DNA of 64,000 bases from Pseudomonas sp. ZH-FAD (GCF_002803095.1 NZ_PGLR01000025.1:27374-91373); one strand, 5' to 3'. Counted from the first letter of the stretch, positions 35,060-44,566 are shown. The notes: generated by a model not told the origin, from the sequence alone. Numbers and translations are program-made.

Positions 35060-35986
35060 ATGCGAAGCCAAGCCCTGCGCGCTGACCTGTTGATGCTGAT
35101 TACCGCGATGATCTGGGGCAGCGCCTTCGTCGCCCAGCGTCTGGGCATGGATAACATCGGCCCCTTCCTTTATACCGGCCTGCGCTTCGCCCTCGCCTGC
35201 CTGGTCCTGTTGCCGGTGCTGGCTTTGCTGCAACGTCGCCAGCAGCGCCCCGCTGCACCGCTGAATCGCAACCTGCTGGTGGGTGGCGTGATCATGGGCC
35301 TGGCGCTATCGCTAGGGATCAATCTGCAGCAGGTCGGCCTGCTGTTCACCACGGTGACCAACTCAGGCTTCATCACCGGGTTGTACGTGATCGTGGTGCC
35401 GATTCTCGGCTTGCTGATCGGCCAGCGCAGCAGCGCCGGCATCTGGTTGGGCGCCAGCCTGGCAGTGGTCGGCATGTTCCTGCTCAGCGTCGGCGAAGGA
35501 TTCACAGTAGCCTCCGGCGACTGGCTGCAGTTGGCTGGCGCCTTCGGCTGGGGCGTGCATGTGTTGCTGGTGGGATTCTTCGCCAGCCGTCACGACCCGC
35601 TGCGCCTGGCCTTCATCCAGTTCGCCACCTGCGCGGTGATCAGTCTGGCCCTGGCGCTGGTGTTCGAGACCGCGACACTGGACGGCATCATTGCCGCCGG
35701 GCCGGCCATCCTCTACGGCGGCGTGTTCGGCGTGGCGATCGGTTTCACCCTGCAGGTGGTGGCGCAGCAGCATGCCATCGCCTCGCATGCGGCGATCATC
35801 CTCTCGCTGGAAGCCGTATTCGCTGCCATCGCCGGCGCCCTGTTGCTGAGCGAAGTGCTGGCACCGCGCGGTTATCTGGGTTGTGCGCTGATGTTCGGCG
35901 GCATGCTGCTGGCGCAGCTGTGGCCCAAGCCACTGCCCAGCGAACTCAGCGGTACGTCTGCAAACGCTGGTGCAGAGCGTCGTTGA
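35060..35986 (+). CDS. EamA/DMT-family transporter
   Basis: A 308-residue ten-helix transporter in two EamA repeats (ITAMIWGSAFVAQRLGMDNI, then LAGAFGWGVHVLLVGFFAS). ATG 35060 gives the conserved N-terminus MRSQALRADLL; in-frame codons to 34940 are unlikely to be translated. Its last 41 bp overlap the convergent DTW gene. The substrate is unknown. Confidence 0.88.
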   Translation: MRSQALRADLLMLITAMIWGSAFVAQRLGMDNIGPFLYTGLRFALACLVLLPVLALLQRRQQRPAAPLNRNLLVGGVIMGLALSLGINLQQVGLLFTTVTNSGFITGLYVIVVPILGLLIGQRSSAGIWLGASLAVVGMFLLSVGEGFTVASGDWLQLAGAFGWGVHVLLVGFFASRHDPLRLAFIQFATCAVISLALALVFETATLDGIIAAGPAILYGGVFGVAIGFTLQVVAQQHAIASHAAIILSLEAVFAAIAGALLLSEVLAPRGYLGCALMFGGMLLAQLWPKPLPSELSGTSANAGAERR

Positions 35987-36668
35987 GATCCAGCGGCAGA
36001 CGCCGTTTGGCAGCCAGGTAGTGCTGGCTGAACACATCGAGATAATCGTCCAGCGCCTCACCGGCACGCAGGTCGCCAGCCAGCTCCAGGCACATGGCGG
36101 CCACCTCGGCGGTGCACAGGTGCTCGCCACGAGTGGAGCGACGCAGGCGATAGCGCGATAGCTGCGCCGGCGTCAGGCTCAGCACTGGCAGCGCATCCAG
36201 ATACGGGCTCTTGCGAAACATCTTGCGCGCCTCGGTCCAGGTGGCATCGAGCAGCACGAACAGTGGCCGCTTGCCGGGCGTAAGCCGCACCTCCTCCACC
36301 ACGCGCTGCGGTGCCACGTACTCACCGGGAAACACCAGATAAGGCTGCCACTGCGGATCGGCCAAAAGCGCCAGCAGCGCCGGGTCGACGGCAGTGCGCG
36401 TCCAGCCGAAGGCGTGGGTTTCAGACACCACATCAGCGATCAGCCAGCCGGTATTGCTCGGTTTCAACGCCTCGATGTCATGCATCACCAGGCACATGGC
36501 GGCATTGGCCTCGACCTGCGGGCGCCAGGCGCACAGGCAATGGGTCGGCTGCACCCGGCAGTGCGGGCAGCGCTCGGCGCGCGAACCACGGGCGACGAAG
36601 GGTTTGAGGCTGCGCGCCAGGCGCTCTGTGCGCAGGCGGGCGACGGCATGTGGGGCTGGACGGGTCAT
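35946..36668 (-). CDS. DTW-domain protein, probable tRNA-uridine aminocarboxypropyltransferase
   Basis: A 240-residue DTW-family protein. It has an N-terminal zinc-ribbon-like pair of cysteine motifs (ERCPHCRVQPTHCLCAW) and the family motif D-A-T-W in LDATWTEARKMF. The SAM-dependent E. coli relatives (TapT) make acp3U in tRNA. The gene runs convergently into the EamA gene, overlapping its 3' end by 41 bp. Confidence 0.85.
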   Translation of the reverse strand: MTRPAPHAVARLRTERLARSLKPFVARGSRAERCPHCRVQPTHCLCAWRPQVEANAAMCLVMHDIEALKPSNTGWLIADVVSETHAFGWTRTAVDPALLALLADPQWQPYLVFPGEYVAPQRVVEEVRLTPGKRPLFVLLDATWTEARKMFRKSPYLDALPVLSLTPAQLSRYRLRRSTRGEHLCTAEVAAMCLELAGDLRAGEALDDYLDVFSQHYLAAKRRLPLDLNDALHQRLQTYR

Positions 36669-36728
36669 GGCGGGAGCAACAGCGAACGGGGGCGGGATTC
36701 TACCACCCCCGTTCGCCGCTCAGATGGA

Positions 36729-38417
36729 TCAGAAGGTATGGTTCAACGCCAGGCCGATGAAGTGGATGTGGGTGTTGTACTCACCGGTGTAATTGCCACC
36801 GTTGCCGGTGCAGCGCACGCCGCTGTCCTGGTACAGCCCGCCGGCGCCTGGTACCCAGCCGGCCGGGGAGCAGCCGTCCTGGTAGTCCATCTTGCCGCTG
36901 GAGAACTGCACGTAGCTGTAGGCGAAGTCCAGCGAGGTATCACGAGTCACCTTGTAGTTGGCGCCGAAGGACAGCCAGTACCGATCGGCATCGGGAAACG
37001 CCGGATGACGCAACTGGGTCGAATTGACGGGTGACTTGTCGTACGCCACTCCGGTGCGCAACAAGAGGTCGTCGTTGTACTGGTAGTTCATGCCCAGGGA
37101 AATCTTGTAGGTGTCCTTCCAGTCCTGCTTGACGCTGAGATCGCCCTCGGTCACGCCGTTGAAGTAGGGATAACCGGCAACCTGATCGATGCCGATACGT
37201 ACCTCGTCAAGCCGAGAATGGCGGGTGAAGGTAAGATCCGCCATCAATGCCACCTTGTCGTTGAGCTGATGGAAGGCGTTGAATGAGAGCATCTCCGGGG
37301 TATCGATGGCGGTCTTGGCCTTGGAGTTTGGGTGCAACCTAGAGCCGGCGAAATCGCCAGGGTTGACCCAGTTGCCCGGGTCCAGCACCTGCCCCAGCGC
37401 ATCGGCTGGCGGCAAGGTGATGATGCGGAGATCAATGCCACCGCTCAGATCGGTATCGGGTGAAGGTACGCTGCCGGAAACGCCGGCGAAGCTCCATTTG
37501 GTCTCACCTTCCAGGGTGTGGCGAATGTTGGAACGATAGGACACACCAAAGCGCGTCGACTCGGTCGGTTCCCACATGTAGCCGATATTCCAGCCAAAAC
37601 CCCAGTCATCGCCCTTGACCCGGAAGTAGCCGTCACCCTGGACGTTGTCGGCGAAATTCTTCGCCACACAGTCGACGAAAGCGTCATCGGCCTGACCGTC
37701 GCAACTGCTGATCTCGCTGGGCACATTGATGCCATAGAACAACGGAATGGCGAACTGACCAAGCGGTGATGCGGCCAGCTCGGTCAGTTCCTGATTGGCG
37801 GTGACAAACTGCCCAGCCAACTGCCGCGACGCGCCTTTGACATCCGCCGCACCACGCTGCACCGATTTGATGTATTGCGCCGACACACCGAAGCCGATGC
37901 TGTGGTGTTCGTTGAACCGGTAGGAAATGCTCGGGTTGAAGGTCACCGTCTCCAGGCTGGCTGACTGGATGCCGTAGCGCCCGGCCCAGTCCTCCTTGTA
38001 ATCGAGCTTGGCACCGAACGGGGTGAAGATCCCCAGGCCGATCGTCACCTGATCGTTGATCTGGCGGGAGAAGTAGAAATTGGGTGCCGCGGCAGCATCG
38101 GGCAGGAACTCGCCGGCATCACCCGATACAGGATTGCCGAATACATCGCGGCTTCCCTTGTCCTCATAGTCGCCGTCCGGCAGCAAGATGGTCAGACCCG
38201 AGGTCACCTGGGTGCCCTTGAGCCGGGCCAACCCAGCCGGGTTGTAGAAAATGGTCGAAGGATCGGCCGCCTCGGCACCGTTTGCATGCGCCGTACCCTG
38301 CGCCGCCACCGATTGCGAACCAAAGTGATAACCGGATGCCTGCACCTGCGCGACGGGCAAAACCAGTAAACTGCCGACCACCACCTGCGATGGCCAGCGT
38401 CGAAAGAGCATTGTCAT
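36729..38417 (-). CDS. FadL/OmpP1/TodX-family outer-membrane transport protein
   Basis: A 562-residue outer-membrane beta-barrel of the FadL family for long-chain fatty acids or other hydrophobic compounds. A signal peptide ends around VQASGYHFGSQ. The plug region holds SVAAQGTAHANGAEAADPST and the characteristic IFYNPAGLARLKG. The C-terminal residue is Phe, as in barrels. ATG 38417 has GGAG seven bases upstream. It is about 100 residues longer than E. coli FadL, with extra loop segments such as that around the two Cys of SSCDGQADDAFVDCV. Confidence 0.9.
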   Translation of the reverse strand: MTMLFRRWPSQVVVGSLLVLPVAQVQASGYHFGSQSVAAQGTAHANGAEAADPSTIFYNPAGLARLKGTQVTSGLTILLPDGDYEDKGSRDVFGNPVSGDAGEFLPDAAAAPNFYFSRQINDQVTIGLGIFTPFGAKLDYKEDWAGRYGIQSASLETVTFNPSISYRFNEHHSIGFGVSAQYIKSVQRGAADVKGASRQLAGQFVTANQELTELAASPLGQFAIPLFYGINVPSEISSCDGQADDAFVDCVAKNFADNVQGDGYFRVKGDDWGFGWNIGYMWEPTESTRFGVSYRSNIRHTLEGETKWSFAGVSGSVPSPDTDLSGGIDLRIITLPPADALGQVLDPGNWVNPGDFAGSRLHPNSKAKTAIDTPEMLSFNAFHQLNDKVALMADLTFTRHSRLDEVRIGIDQVAGYPYFNGVTEGDLSVKQDWKDTYKISLGMNYQYNDDLLLRTGVAYDKSPVNSTQLRHPAFPDADRYWLSFGANYKVTRDTSLDFAYSYVQFSSGKMDYQDGCSPAGWVPGAGGLYQDSGVRCTGNGGNYTGEYNTHIHFIGLALNHTF

Positions 38418-38700
38418 TGTTATTCTCCTGCACGCTGCTTGAACACCGCGCAGTCTTCTCAACACCCGCGACAGACTTCAGGCAGGTCTGTGCTGGCAAC
38501 GTCCGACTGCAGCGGCTCAAACTGTACGTGCAGGTTTGTTCAACGATCCCCGGCCTTTGGTCGTGGTGACGGATGGCAGCCAACGGCCAGCATGTCTCTA
38601 TCGGTAACACTTTGTTTCACGCAGGCAAAAGGCCATTGCTGCGAACATTATCCCCAGGGTCCTGTCCAACCCTCGTCCACGCTTTCAGGAGTTACACCCC

Positions 38701-39102
38701 ATGCTGCGTTACATTCTCCCCGCTCTTGCACTCAGCCTGACATTTACCACTGCTCAGGCAGCATCGCTGAAGGAGATGGAACTGACTCGTACCCTGGAGC
38801 AGGTCGCCCGGCAAAGCAGTGAAGGCACGCCGCGAGCGATCAACGAGGACATTCTCGATCAGGGCTACACCGTGGAAGGCCACACGCTGATCAACCATCT
38901 CAGCGTGCGTGAAGCGCATGCCGCGAAGATGCGCGGCAACCCGGACACCGTACGCACGCAACTGGCGGCAAGCGTCTGCCGCAACCCCGGCTATCGCAGC
39001 CTGCTGGCGCAGGGCGCCCAGCTGCGTTATCAGTTCAGCGAGTACCGCAGCAACCGCCCTGTGACCGTCGAGGTGTTCGACAAGAGCGACTGCGGTCTCT
39101 GA
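38701..39102 (+). CDS. Putative quorum-sensing-regulated virulence factor family (QSregVF, PA3611-like)
   Basis: A 133-residue exported protein with a signal peptide (to about AQA at 18-20) and the conserved TPRAINEDILDQGYTVEG, INHLSVRE and SNRPVTVEVF segments. I recall a P. aeruginosa homologue (PA3611) named for quorum-sensing control. Two cysteines at 113 and 131 could form a disulfide. The function is unproven. It is transcribed away from the FadL-type gene, with about 280 bp between them; that interval holds no gene that I can see. Confidence 0.8.
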   Translation: MLRYILPALALSLTFTTAQAASLKEMELTRTLEQVARQSSEGTPRAINEDILDQGYTVEGHTLINHLSVREAHAAKMRGNPDTVRTQLAASVCRNPGYRSLLAQGAQLRYQFSEYRSNRPVTVEVFDKSDCGL

Positions 39103-39115
39103 AACAGGCGAAAAC

Positions 39116-39310
39116 TCAGCCTCTTCCGGCTCGCCGCTGCGCCTCATCGGCGCGCAGCTCGGCGAGCAGTGCCTCCATGTAGCGTGAGCGCCGCGCGCCG
39201 CCCTCCAGGCGGCGCAGGCACTCGTCCTCGATGCTCATGTGATTGGTACGCGCAGCCTGTTGCAGCATGCGGTACAGCTCCGTGTTTATCTCCAGCGTCA
39301 ATCTGGGCAT
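39116..39310 (-). CDS. Orphan ribbon-helix-helix protein
   Basis: A 64-residue RHH/MetJ-Arc-type DNA-binding protein: an N-terminal beta strand (PRLTLEINTELYRML), helix-turn-helix (AARTNHMSIEDECLRRLEGG), then an arginine-rich C-terminal tail. The fold is that of FitA/Arc antitoxins, but no toxin gene lies beside it. It ends 13 bp from the QSregVF gene and is next to the phosphoketolase-like gene on the same strand. Confidence 0.72.
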   Translation of the reverse strand: MPRLTLEINTELYRMLQQAARTNHMSIEDECLRRLEGGARRSRYMEALLAELRADEAQRRAGRG

Positions 39311-39347
39311 ACCTGCCCCTCCCTTCCCGTTGCTCCACTTCGTGGGC

Positions 39348-41750
39348 TCAACGCAGACAGCGAGGGTCCCCCCTGCCTGCCAGAGCCGCGCGTTCCTCAG
39401 CGCTCAACCAGCCATCGGGCGATACGCCCAGCACCTCGGCCACACCTTGCAGCACATGCGCCCAACTGCAGCCATTGGCGAACAGCATGCCGGCCTCGTC
39501 GAAGGTGCCGCCGCGGTTGCGGTAGCCCAACGCCCGACAGCTGGCGGCGTCGCCCAGCAGCGGCCAAAGATGGCCCGCGGCAACCTCCGGGCGCATGTGC
39601 GTCAGCAGCACGCGCCGGCAGCACGCCGCCGGAAACAGCGCTTCACGCTGCTCGGCGCTGATCACGCTGGCGGCCTCCCAGGCATCGCGCGGCGCCCGAA
39701 AACGCCCCGGTTCCTGCAAGTAAATCAGACGCCAGGCCACACCCTGCTCACCCAGACGAACGGCGGCGCGGCGCATCTCGCTCAACTGATAGCTGCCACT
39801 GGCAATCAGCAGCACTGGCTCGCCATCGCCCTGCGCATCGACCAGCAACGCTCCATCACGGGCCAGCTGCTTAGCCTGTTCGACTGTAAAAGCGCAGGGT
39901 TGTTCACGCTTGGCCACCACCAGGCACGCGAGCCGGCCGCGCTCCTGATAGATGCCAGGCAGCAGGGCCAGCAGCGAGTTGTGATCGGCCGGCAACAGCA
40001 AGCGCATGACATCGTGCATTTCGCCCAGCAGTGCCTCGCAGAAGGTGGTGTCCTGATGCGATTGCTGGTTCTTGCCGTTCTCCCAGGTGTGCGAAGTGGC
40101 CACCAGCGGCCAGCCCAGCCAGCCGGCTGGACGTCCCGCCTCCTTCTGCTGACGGGCGAAGATCAGGCTCTGGCGCACGGCGCCGAGCATCTTTACGCAA
40201 AACGCCTCGTAGCTGGCCACCAGATTCAGGCCGCCCTGATTGGCCAGACAGGCAGACACCACAGCCTCCTCGTTGAGTGCGGTGATCACCGCGCCGTGCA
40301 GCGACTCCAGCTCGCTCTCGGGTTGGCTGACGCGATGCTTGAGCGCTGCCAGCACACCGCTCAGACGGTTGCTGGCCAGTTCGTCCGGGTTGCCGACACG
40401 CGGCCGCAACTGCGGGTTGGCGCGCACCAGATCGACGAAATAACGATCCAGCGCGCTCATCGGCGAGCAGGCATGATCGTGAAAATGCAGCGGCGGCTGC
40501 ACGGGCTGAGGCGGCTGACACAAGGCCAGCGGATTGTCCCGCTCCAGCACACGGCCCTTGCGGCTGGCGAACAGATTGCAGGCATCGGACAACGTCTGCG
40601 GTTCTACCCACAAGGCCGCAGCATGCTGGTTGAACAGCTCGCGCGCCTGCGCGTCGAGAGCCGGGCTGGCCGGTAGCGGCAGATTATGAGCGGCGTTGCT
40701 GCCAGCGCCAAAGAAGCCATAGCCCTTGGTGGTTTCGGCAATGCCGTAGGGCATCGGCAAGGGATAACCGATCAGCTCGCGGTTGAGTTCATCCACTCGA
40801 TGCGCCAGGCGCTGCTCCATCTCCCACAGCGCACAGACGAAGGCTGCCGGATCACGCCCATCGAAACTCAGGGGATCGAAGCCGCAACCGCGCAGGTGCC
40901 GACGAAACCCTTCCAGGCCCTCCAACGTGCCCAACTCGGTACGCTGCTCGATACGCCGGCCGTTGGCGATCATCACCGGTAGCGCCACGCCACAATCCTC
41001 GGCACGCCACCAGCGCGGCATCCAGTCGCTACCGCGCTGCTCCTCGGCGGCGCCGTCGGACAGGAACGCCACCAGCTTCTCCCCCGGCAATGGCAGATGC
41101 GCGTACTGCAGCTCGGCAAAACCCAGGTATCCGCCCTCGGCGATACCGCCGGCGGTGTGCGGGTTGACGTGACTGCCCAGCGGTACGCCAGGGCTACCGT
41201 CCGCCGCCTGGGCGTATCCGTAGAAGTCCGCCGCCAGGCGGCTCATGCCAGCTTCATCACAAGCGTAACGGGCGGCCTGCTCTGGATGCTGGTTGCCGGT
41301 CAGCAGGTTCAGCGCCTCGATTGCTGCCACGCAATGGCCCTGCCCCATCAACCAGCCACGTGTCTCACCGGTCAGGGCATTGAGCGCCAGGTAGCTGGCA
41401 TAGGCCGGCACCATGTTCAGCGCGCCACCGGTATGACCTTCCGGCACCGGCTTGAAGTCCTCGGTCTGCAGCGGCTGGCCATCGAGCCGAACGCGCTGGG
41501 CATAGGTCATGTGCACCACCAGCCAGAGGCCGGCTGCGGTCAGCGAATCCAGGGCGCGAAACAGGCGGTAGACGCTCGGCAAGTCGGGCTGCAAGCCGCT
41601 CTGCACCAGCTGATGGGCCAGACGAAAGACGGCGGCGCTGGTCTGCAGGCTATGCTGAATAGGTCCGTGACCGGCTTGCCAGCGGGCAAAGTCGGGGTAT
41701 TGCTGAGCGTGCTGAGCCAAGGCGACAGCGTCGGGCAATAGCTGGGTCAT
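39348..41750 (-). CDS. Phosphoketolase-like thiamine-diphosphate protein
   Basis: An 800-residue protein aligning end to end by motif with XFP phosphoketolases: GHTGG, MGQGHCVAAIE, SHVNPHTAGGIAEGGYLGF, then NGRRIEQRT. Compared with canonical enzymes the blocks are altered: GPGHG is here GQGHC, and the GDGE ThDP-binding block is SDGAAEE. Pseudomonas databases sometimes name this group xylulose-5-phosphate 3-epimerase. Activity, phosphoketolase or not, cannot be decided. GGAGAG precedes the ATG. Divergent from the beta-CASP hydrolase gene. Confidence 0.82.
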   Translation of the reverse strand: MTQLLPDAVALAQHAQQYPDFARWQAGHGPIQHSLQTSAAVFRLAHQLVQSGLQPDLPSVYRLFRALDSLTAAGLWLVVHMTYAQRVRLDGQPLQTEDFKPVPEGHTGGALNMVPAYASYLALNALTGETRGWLMGQGHCVAAIEALNLLTGNQHPEQAARYACDEAGMSRLAADFYGYAQAADGSPGVPLGSHVNPHTAGGIAEGGYLGFAELQYAHLPLPGEKLVAFLSDGAAEEQRGSDWMPRWWRAEDCGVALPVMIANGRRIEQRTELGTLEGLEGFRRHLRGCGFDPLSFDGRDPAAFVCALWEMEQRLAHRVDELNRELIGYPLPMPYGIAETTKGYGFFGAGSNAAHNLPLPASPALDAQARELFNQHAAALWVEPQTLSDACNLFASRKGRVLERDNPLALCQPPQPVQPPLHFHDHACSPMSALDRYFVDLVRANPQLRPRVGNPDELASNRLSGVLAALKHRVSQPESELESLHGAVITALNEEAVVSACLANQGGLNLVASYEAFCVKMLGAVRQSLIFARQQKEAGRPAGWLGWPLVATSHTWENGKNQQSHQDTTFCEALLGEMHDVMRLLLPADHNSLLALLPGIYQERGRLACLVVAKREQPCAFTVEQAKQLARDGALLVDAQGDGEPVLLIASGSYQLSEMRRAAVRLGEQGVAWRLIYLQEPGRFRAPRDAWEAASVISAEQREALFPAACCRRVLLTHMRPEVAAGHLWPLLGDAASCRALGYRNRGGTFDEAGMLFANGCSWAHVLQGVAEVLGVSPDGWLSAEERAALAGRGDPRCLR

Positions 41751-41874
41751 GAGTGCTCTCCTGAATGTTTGCCTGCAGTTTAGGTATCGCTACGAAGCAC
41801 CGGCTGACCTGCATCAAGACTCGCTCCGGTTCGAAGCGGCAGACTCGTCTCAAGATCACGACAAGGAAAAAACC

Positions 41875-43278
41875 ATGGCCCTGCTCACTTTTCTCGGTGC
41901 GATTCAACAGGTCACCGGCTCCTGCTACCTGGTGGAAAGCCGCGATGGCGCCAAGGTGCTGCTCGAATGCGGCATGCATCAGGGACGCCGCCAGGAAGAG
42001 GACCTGAACCGCAGTGCGTTTCCTTTCGACCCGAGCAGCCTGGATGCGGTGGTGATCTCCCACGCCCACCTCGATCACAGCGGGCTGCTGCCGCGCCTGG
42101 TCGCCGAAGGCTATCGCGGTCCGATCCACGCCACGGAGGCCAGTTGCGAACTGCTCGAACTGATGCTGCTGGATTCGGCCTTCCTCCAGGAGAAGGACGC
42201 TGAATGGGAGAATCGCTGGCGCGCCCGTCAGGGCAAGCCGGCGGTCAAACCGCTCTACACCATCGCCAATGCCGAGCAGGCGCTCAGCCAGCGTCGCGCG
42301 CATGCCTACGACGCGGCGGTCGAGGTTGCCAAGGGGGTACAGGTTACCTTCCACAATGCCGGCCATATCCTCGGCTCGGCCATCGTCGAGATGCAGGTAG
42401 AGGATCACCATTTGCACCGTCATCTGGTGTTCTCCGGCGACTTGGGCAACACCTGCTCGCCGCTGATGCAGGCGCCGACACAACTGAATCAGGCGGATGT
42501 GCTGCTTATGGAGTCGACCTACGGCGACCGTGACCATCGCCCCAGCGATGAAACCCTGGAAGAGCTGGCCGACATCCTGCAGCAGGCCCATAGCGAGGGC
42601 GGCAACGTGCTGATCCCCTCCTTCGCCGTCGGCCGCACCCAGGACCTGATCTATTACCTAGGCCGCTTCTATCAGGAAGGCCGCTTGCCACAGCAGGCCG
42701 TGTTCCTCGACAGTCCCATGGCGATCCGCGCCAACGCCATCTACAGCCGTTTCCACGATCAGTTCGCCGCCGAGGATCGCGCCGCCCTCGCAGCCAAGGG
42801 TGTCAAGCGAGTCGAGGACTGGCTGCCAGTGTTGCGCTGCACGCCAACAGCCGAAGAATCGATGGCGATCAACCGGATCAAGAGCGGCGCAATCATCATC
42901 GCCGGTGCCGGCATGTGCAATGGCGGGCGTATTGTTCATCACTTCAAGCACAACCTCTGGCGCGAGAACTGCCATCTTGTGTTCCCCGGCTTCCAGGCCA
43001 AGGGCACGCTGGGGCGTTTGATCGTCGACGGCGCCGAGACGGTCAAGGTGCTGCACCAGCGCATCGCGGTGAAGGCCAAGGTGCATACCCTGGGCGGTTT
43101 CTCCGCGCACGCCGGGCAAACGCAATTGCTCGACTGGGCCAGCCGGTTCGAGCATCACCCCGAGCTGTACCTGGTGCATGGCGAACTGGAAAAGATGCAG
43201 GCCCTGCAAGCCGCCCTGCGCGAACGCCTGAACTGGATCGCTAACATTCCCGAGCCGGGTGAGCAGATCGCCCTGTAA
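41875..43278 (+). CDS. Beta-CASP metallo-beta-lactamase-fold RNA hydrolase (Ysh1-like)
   Basis: A 467-residue MBL/beta-CASP protein. It has HAHLDHSG (the H-x-H-x-D-H zinc motif), a second His in NAGHILGS, Asp in SGDLG, and beta-CASP motifs VFLDSPMA, the AGAGMCNGGRI block and HTLGGFSAHAGQ. It is likely a zinc-dependent ribonuclease or nuclease. ATG 41875 has AAGGA upstream; the frame also opens at 41749. It is divergent from the phosphoketolase-like gene and precedes a LOG gene. Confidence 0.92.
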   Translation: MALLTFLGAIQQVTGSCYLVESRDGAKVLLECGMHQGRRQEEDLNRSAFPFDPSSLDAVVISHAHLDHSGLLPRLVAEGYRGPIHATEASCELLELMLLDSAFLQEKDAEWENRWRARQGKPAVKPLYTIANAEQALSQRRAHAYDAAVEVAKGVQVTFHNAGHILGSAIVEMQVEDHHLHRHLVFSGDLGNTCSPLMQAPTQLNQADVLLMESTYGDRDHRPSDETLEELADILQQAHSEGGNVLIPSFAVGRTQDLIYYLGRFYQEGRLPQQAVFLDSPMAIRANAIYSRFHDQFAAEDRAALAAKGVKRVEDWLPVLRCTPTAEESMAINRIKSGAIIIAGAGMCNGGRIVHHFKHNLWRENCHLVFPGFQAKGTLGRLIVDGAETVKVLHQRIAVKAKVHTLGGFSAHAGQTQLLDWASRFEHHPELYLVHGELEKMQALQAALRERLNWIANIPEPGEQIAL

Positions 43279-43409
43279 TCGGCGCTTACGAATAGATGGC
43301 AACGAAACGGCAGACTGCCTGTGGCAAGCTGCTCAACACTCCATAATCAAGGTACCGGCCACCGCGAGAGGCTACTCGCCTCTCACAGGCCAAGAAGAGG
43401 AGAGTTTCC

Positions 43410-44483
43410 ATGCCCTTTGAAGCGGACGACTATCTGTCGCGCCACGTGCAAACCAGCGAGGTCGACCTGAGCAGCAAGGTGGAGGAACTGGTAGCTCTGG
43501 CAACCCCGAGCAACAGCCCCAACCTGGCGTTGTACCGCGAAATGCTCACCACGGTGATCCATATGGCCCAGGCGGATCGTAACCGCTGGGACGCCAAGAT
43601 CATGATGCAGACCCTGCGTGAGATGGAGCATGCCTTCGGCGTGCTGGAACAACTGAAACGGCGGCGCAAGGTCACGGTGTTCGGCTCGGCACGAACGCCA
43701 CCCGATCATCCCCTGTACAGGCAGGCTCGCGAGCTCGGCGCATTACTGGCACACCGCGATCTGATGGTGGTCACGGGTGCCGGTGGCGGCATCATGGCGG
43801 CAGCCCATGAAGGCGCCGGGGCGGAAAGCAGCCTGGGCTTCAATATCACCCTGCCCTTCGAACAAACCGCCAACGCGACCATGCGCGGCAGCCATCACCT
43901 GCTGTCGTTCCACTTCTTCTTTCTGCGCAAGCTGTTCTTCGTCAAGGAGGCCGACGGCCTGGTGCTGTGCCCCGGCGGTTTCGGCACCCTCGACGAAGCG
44001 CTGGAAGTGCTGACGCTGATCCAGACCGGCAAGAGCCCGCTGGTGCCCGTGGTACTGCTCGATCAGCCGGGCGGCAGCTACTGGGAAGATGCACTGGGCT
44101 TCATCCGTCGTCAGCTTGGCGATAACGGCTATATCCTGCCTACCGATCTCAACCTGATGCACCTGGTCTATAGCGCCGAAGAGGCGGTGGATGAAATCGC
44201 CCGCTTCTACCGCAACTTCCACTCCAGCCGCTGGCTCAAGGATCGCTTCGTGATTCGCCTCAATCATCCGCTCAACGAGGCAGCTCTGGCCAAGCTGGAC
44301 AGCGACTTCGCCAGCCTGTGCAAGGAAGGTGGCTTTACCCAGCAACCCTACTGCGAGCAGGAGCGCGACGAACCGGAACTGTGCCACCTGACCCGTCTGG
44401 CTTTTGCCTTCAATGGTCGTGACTATGGCCGCCTGCGTGCGCTGCTCAATGTGGTCAACGAACCGGAGAATTGGGCAAGCTGA
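43410..44483 (+). CDS. LOG-family nucleotide-binding protein (TIGR00730 type)
   Basis: A 357-residue Rossmann-fold protein carrying the lysine-decarboxylase-like/LOG motifs: VFGSARTPP, TGAGGGIMAAAHEGA, and the catalytic PGGFGTLDEALE. LOG enzymes hydrolyse nucleoside 5'-monophosphates such as cytokinin ribotides. This version is longer than plant LOGs, with extra N- and C-terminal segments, so it resembles the larger bacterial nucleosidases. Expressed after the beta-CASP gene with 131 bp between them. GGAGAG precedes ATG. Confidence 0.9.
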   Translation: MPFEADDYLSRHVQTSEVDLSSKVEELVALATPSNSPNLALYREMLTTVIHMAQADRNRWDAKIMMQTLREMEHAFGVLEQLKRRRKVTVFGSARTPPDHPLYRQARELGALLAHRDLMVVTGAGGGIMAAAHEGAGAESSLGFNITLPFEQTANATMRGSHHLLSFHFFFLRKLFFVKEADGLVLCPGGFGTLDEALEVLTLIQTGKSPLVPVVLLDQPGGSYWEDALGFIRRQLGDNGYILPTDLNLMHLVYSAEEAVDEIARFYRNFHSSRWLKDRFVIRLNHPLNEAALAKLDSDFASLCKEGGFTQQPYCEQERDEPELCHLTRLAFAFNGRDYGRLRALLNVVNEPENWAS

Positions 44484-44497
44484 GCTGACGAGTTGCC

Positions 44498-44559
44498 GTA
44501 GCCCGGATGCAATCCGGGGGTATTGGCCTCTCACCATTCCCGGATTGCATCCGGGCTAC
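44498..44559. repeat. REP pair (GTAGCCCGGATGCAATCCGGG)
   Basis: A near-perfect inverted pair with a short spacer lies between the LOG gene and nadA. It is the best conserved of the three copies in the window. Confidence 0.86.
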
Positions 44560-44566
44560 GTAAAGC

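Noticed and set aside
39116..39310. RHH gene as half of a toxin-antitoxin system
   Set aside because: No adjacent toxin is found on either side.
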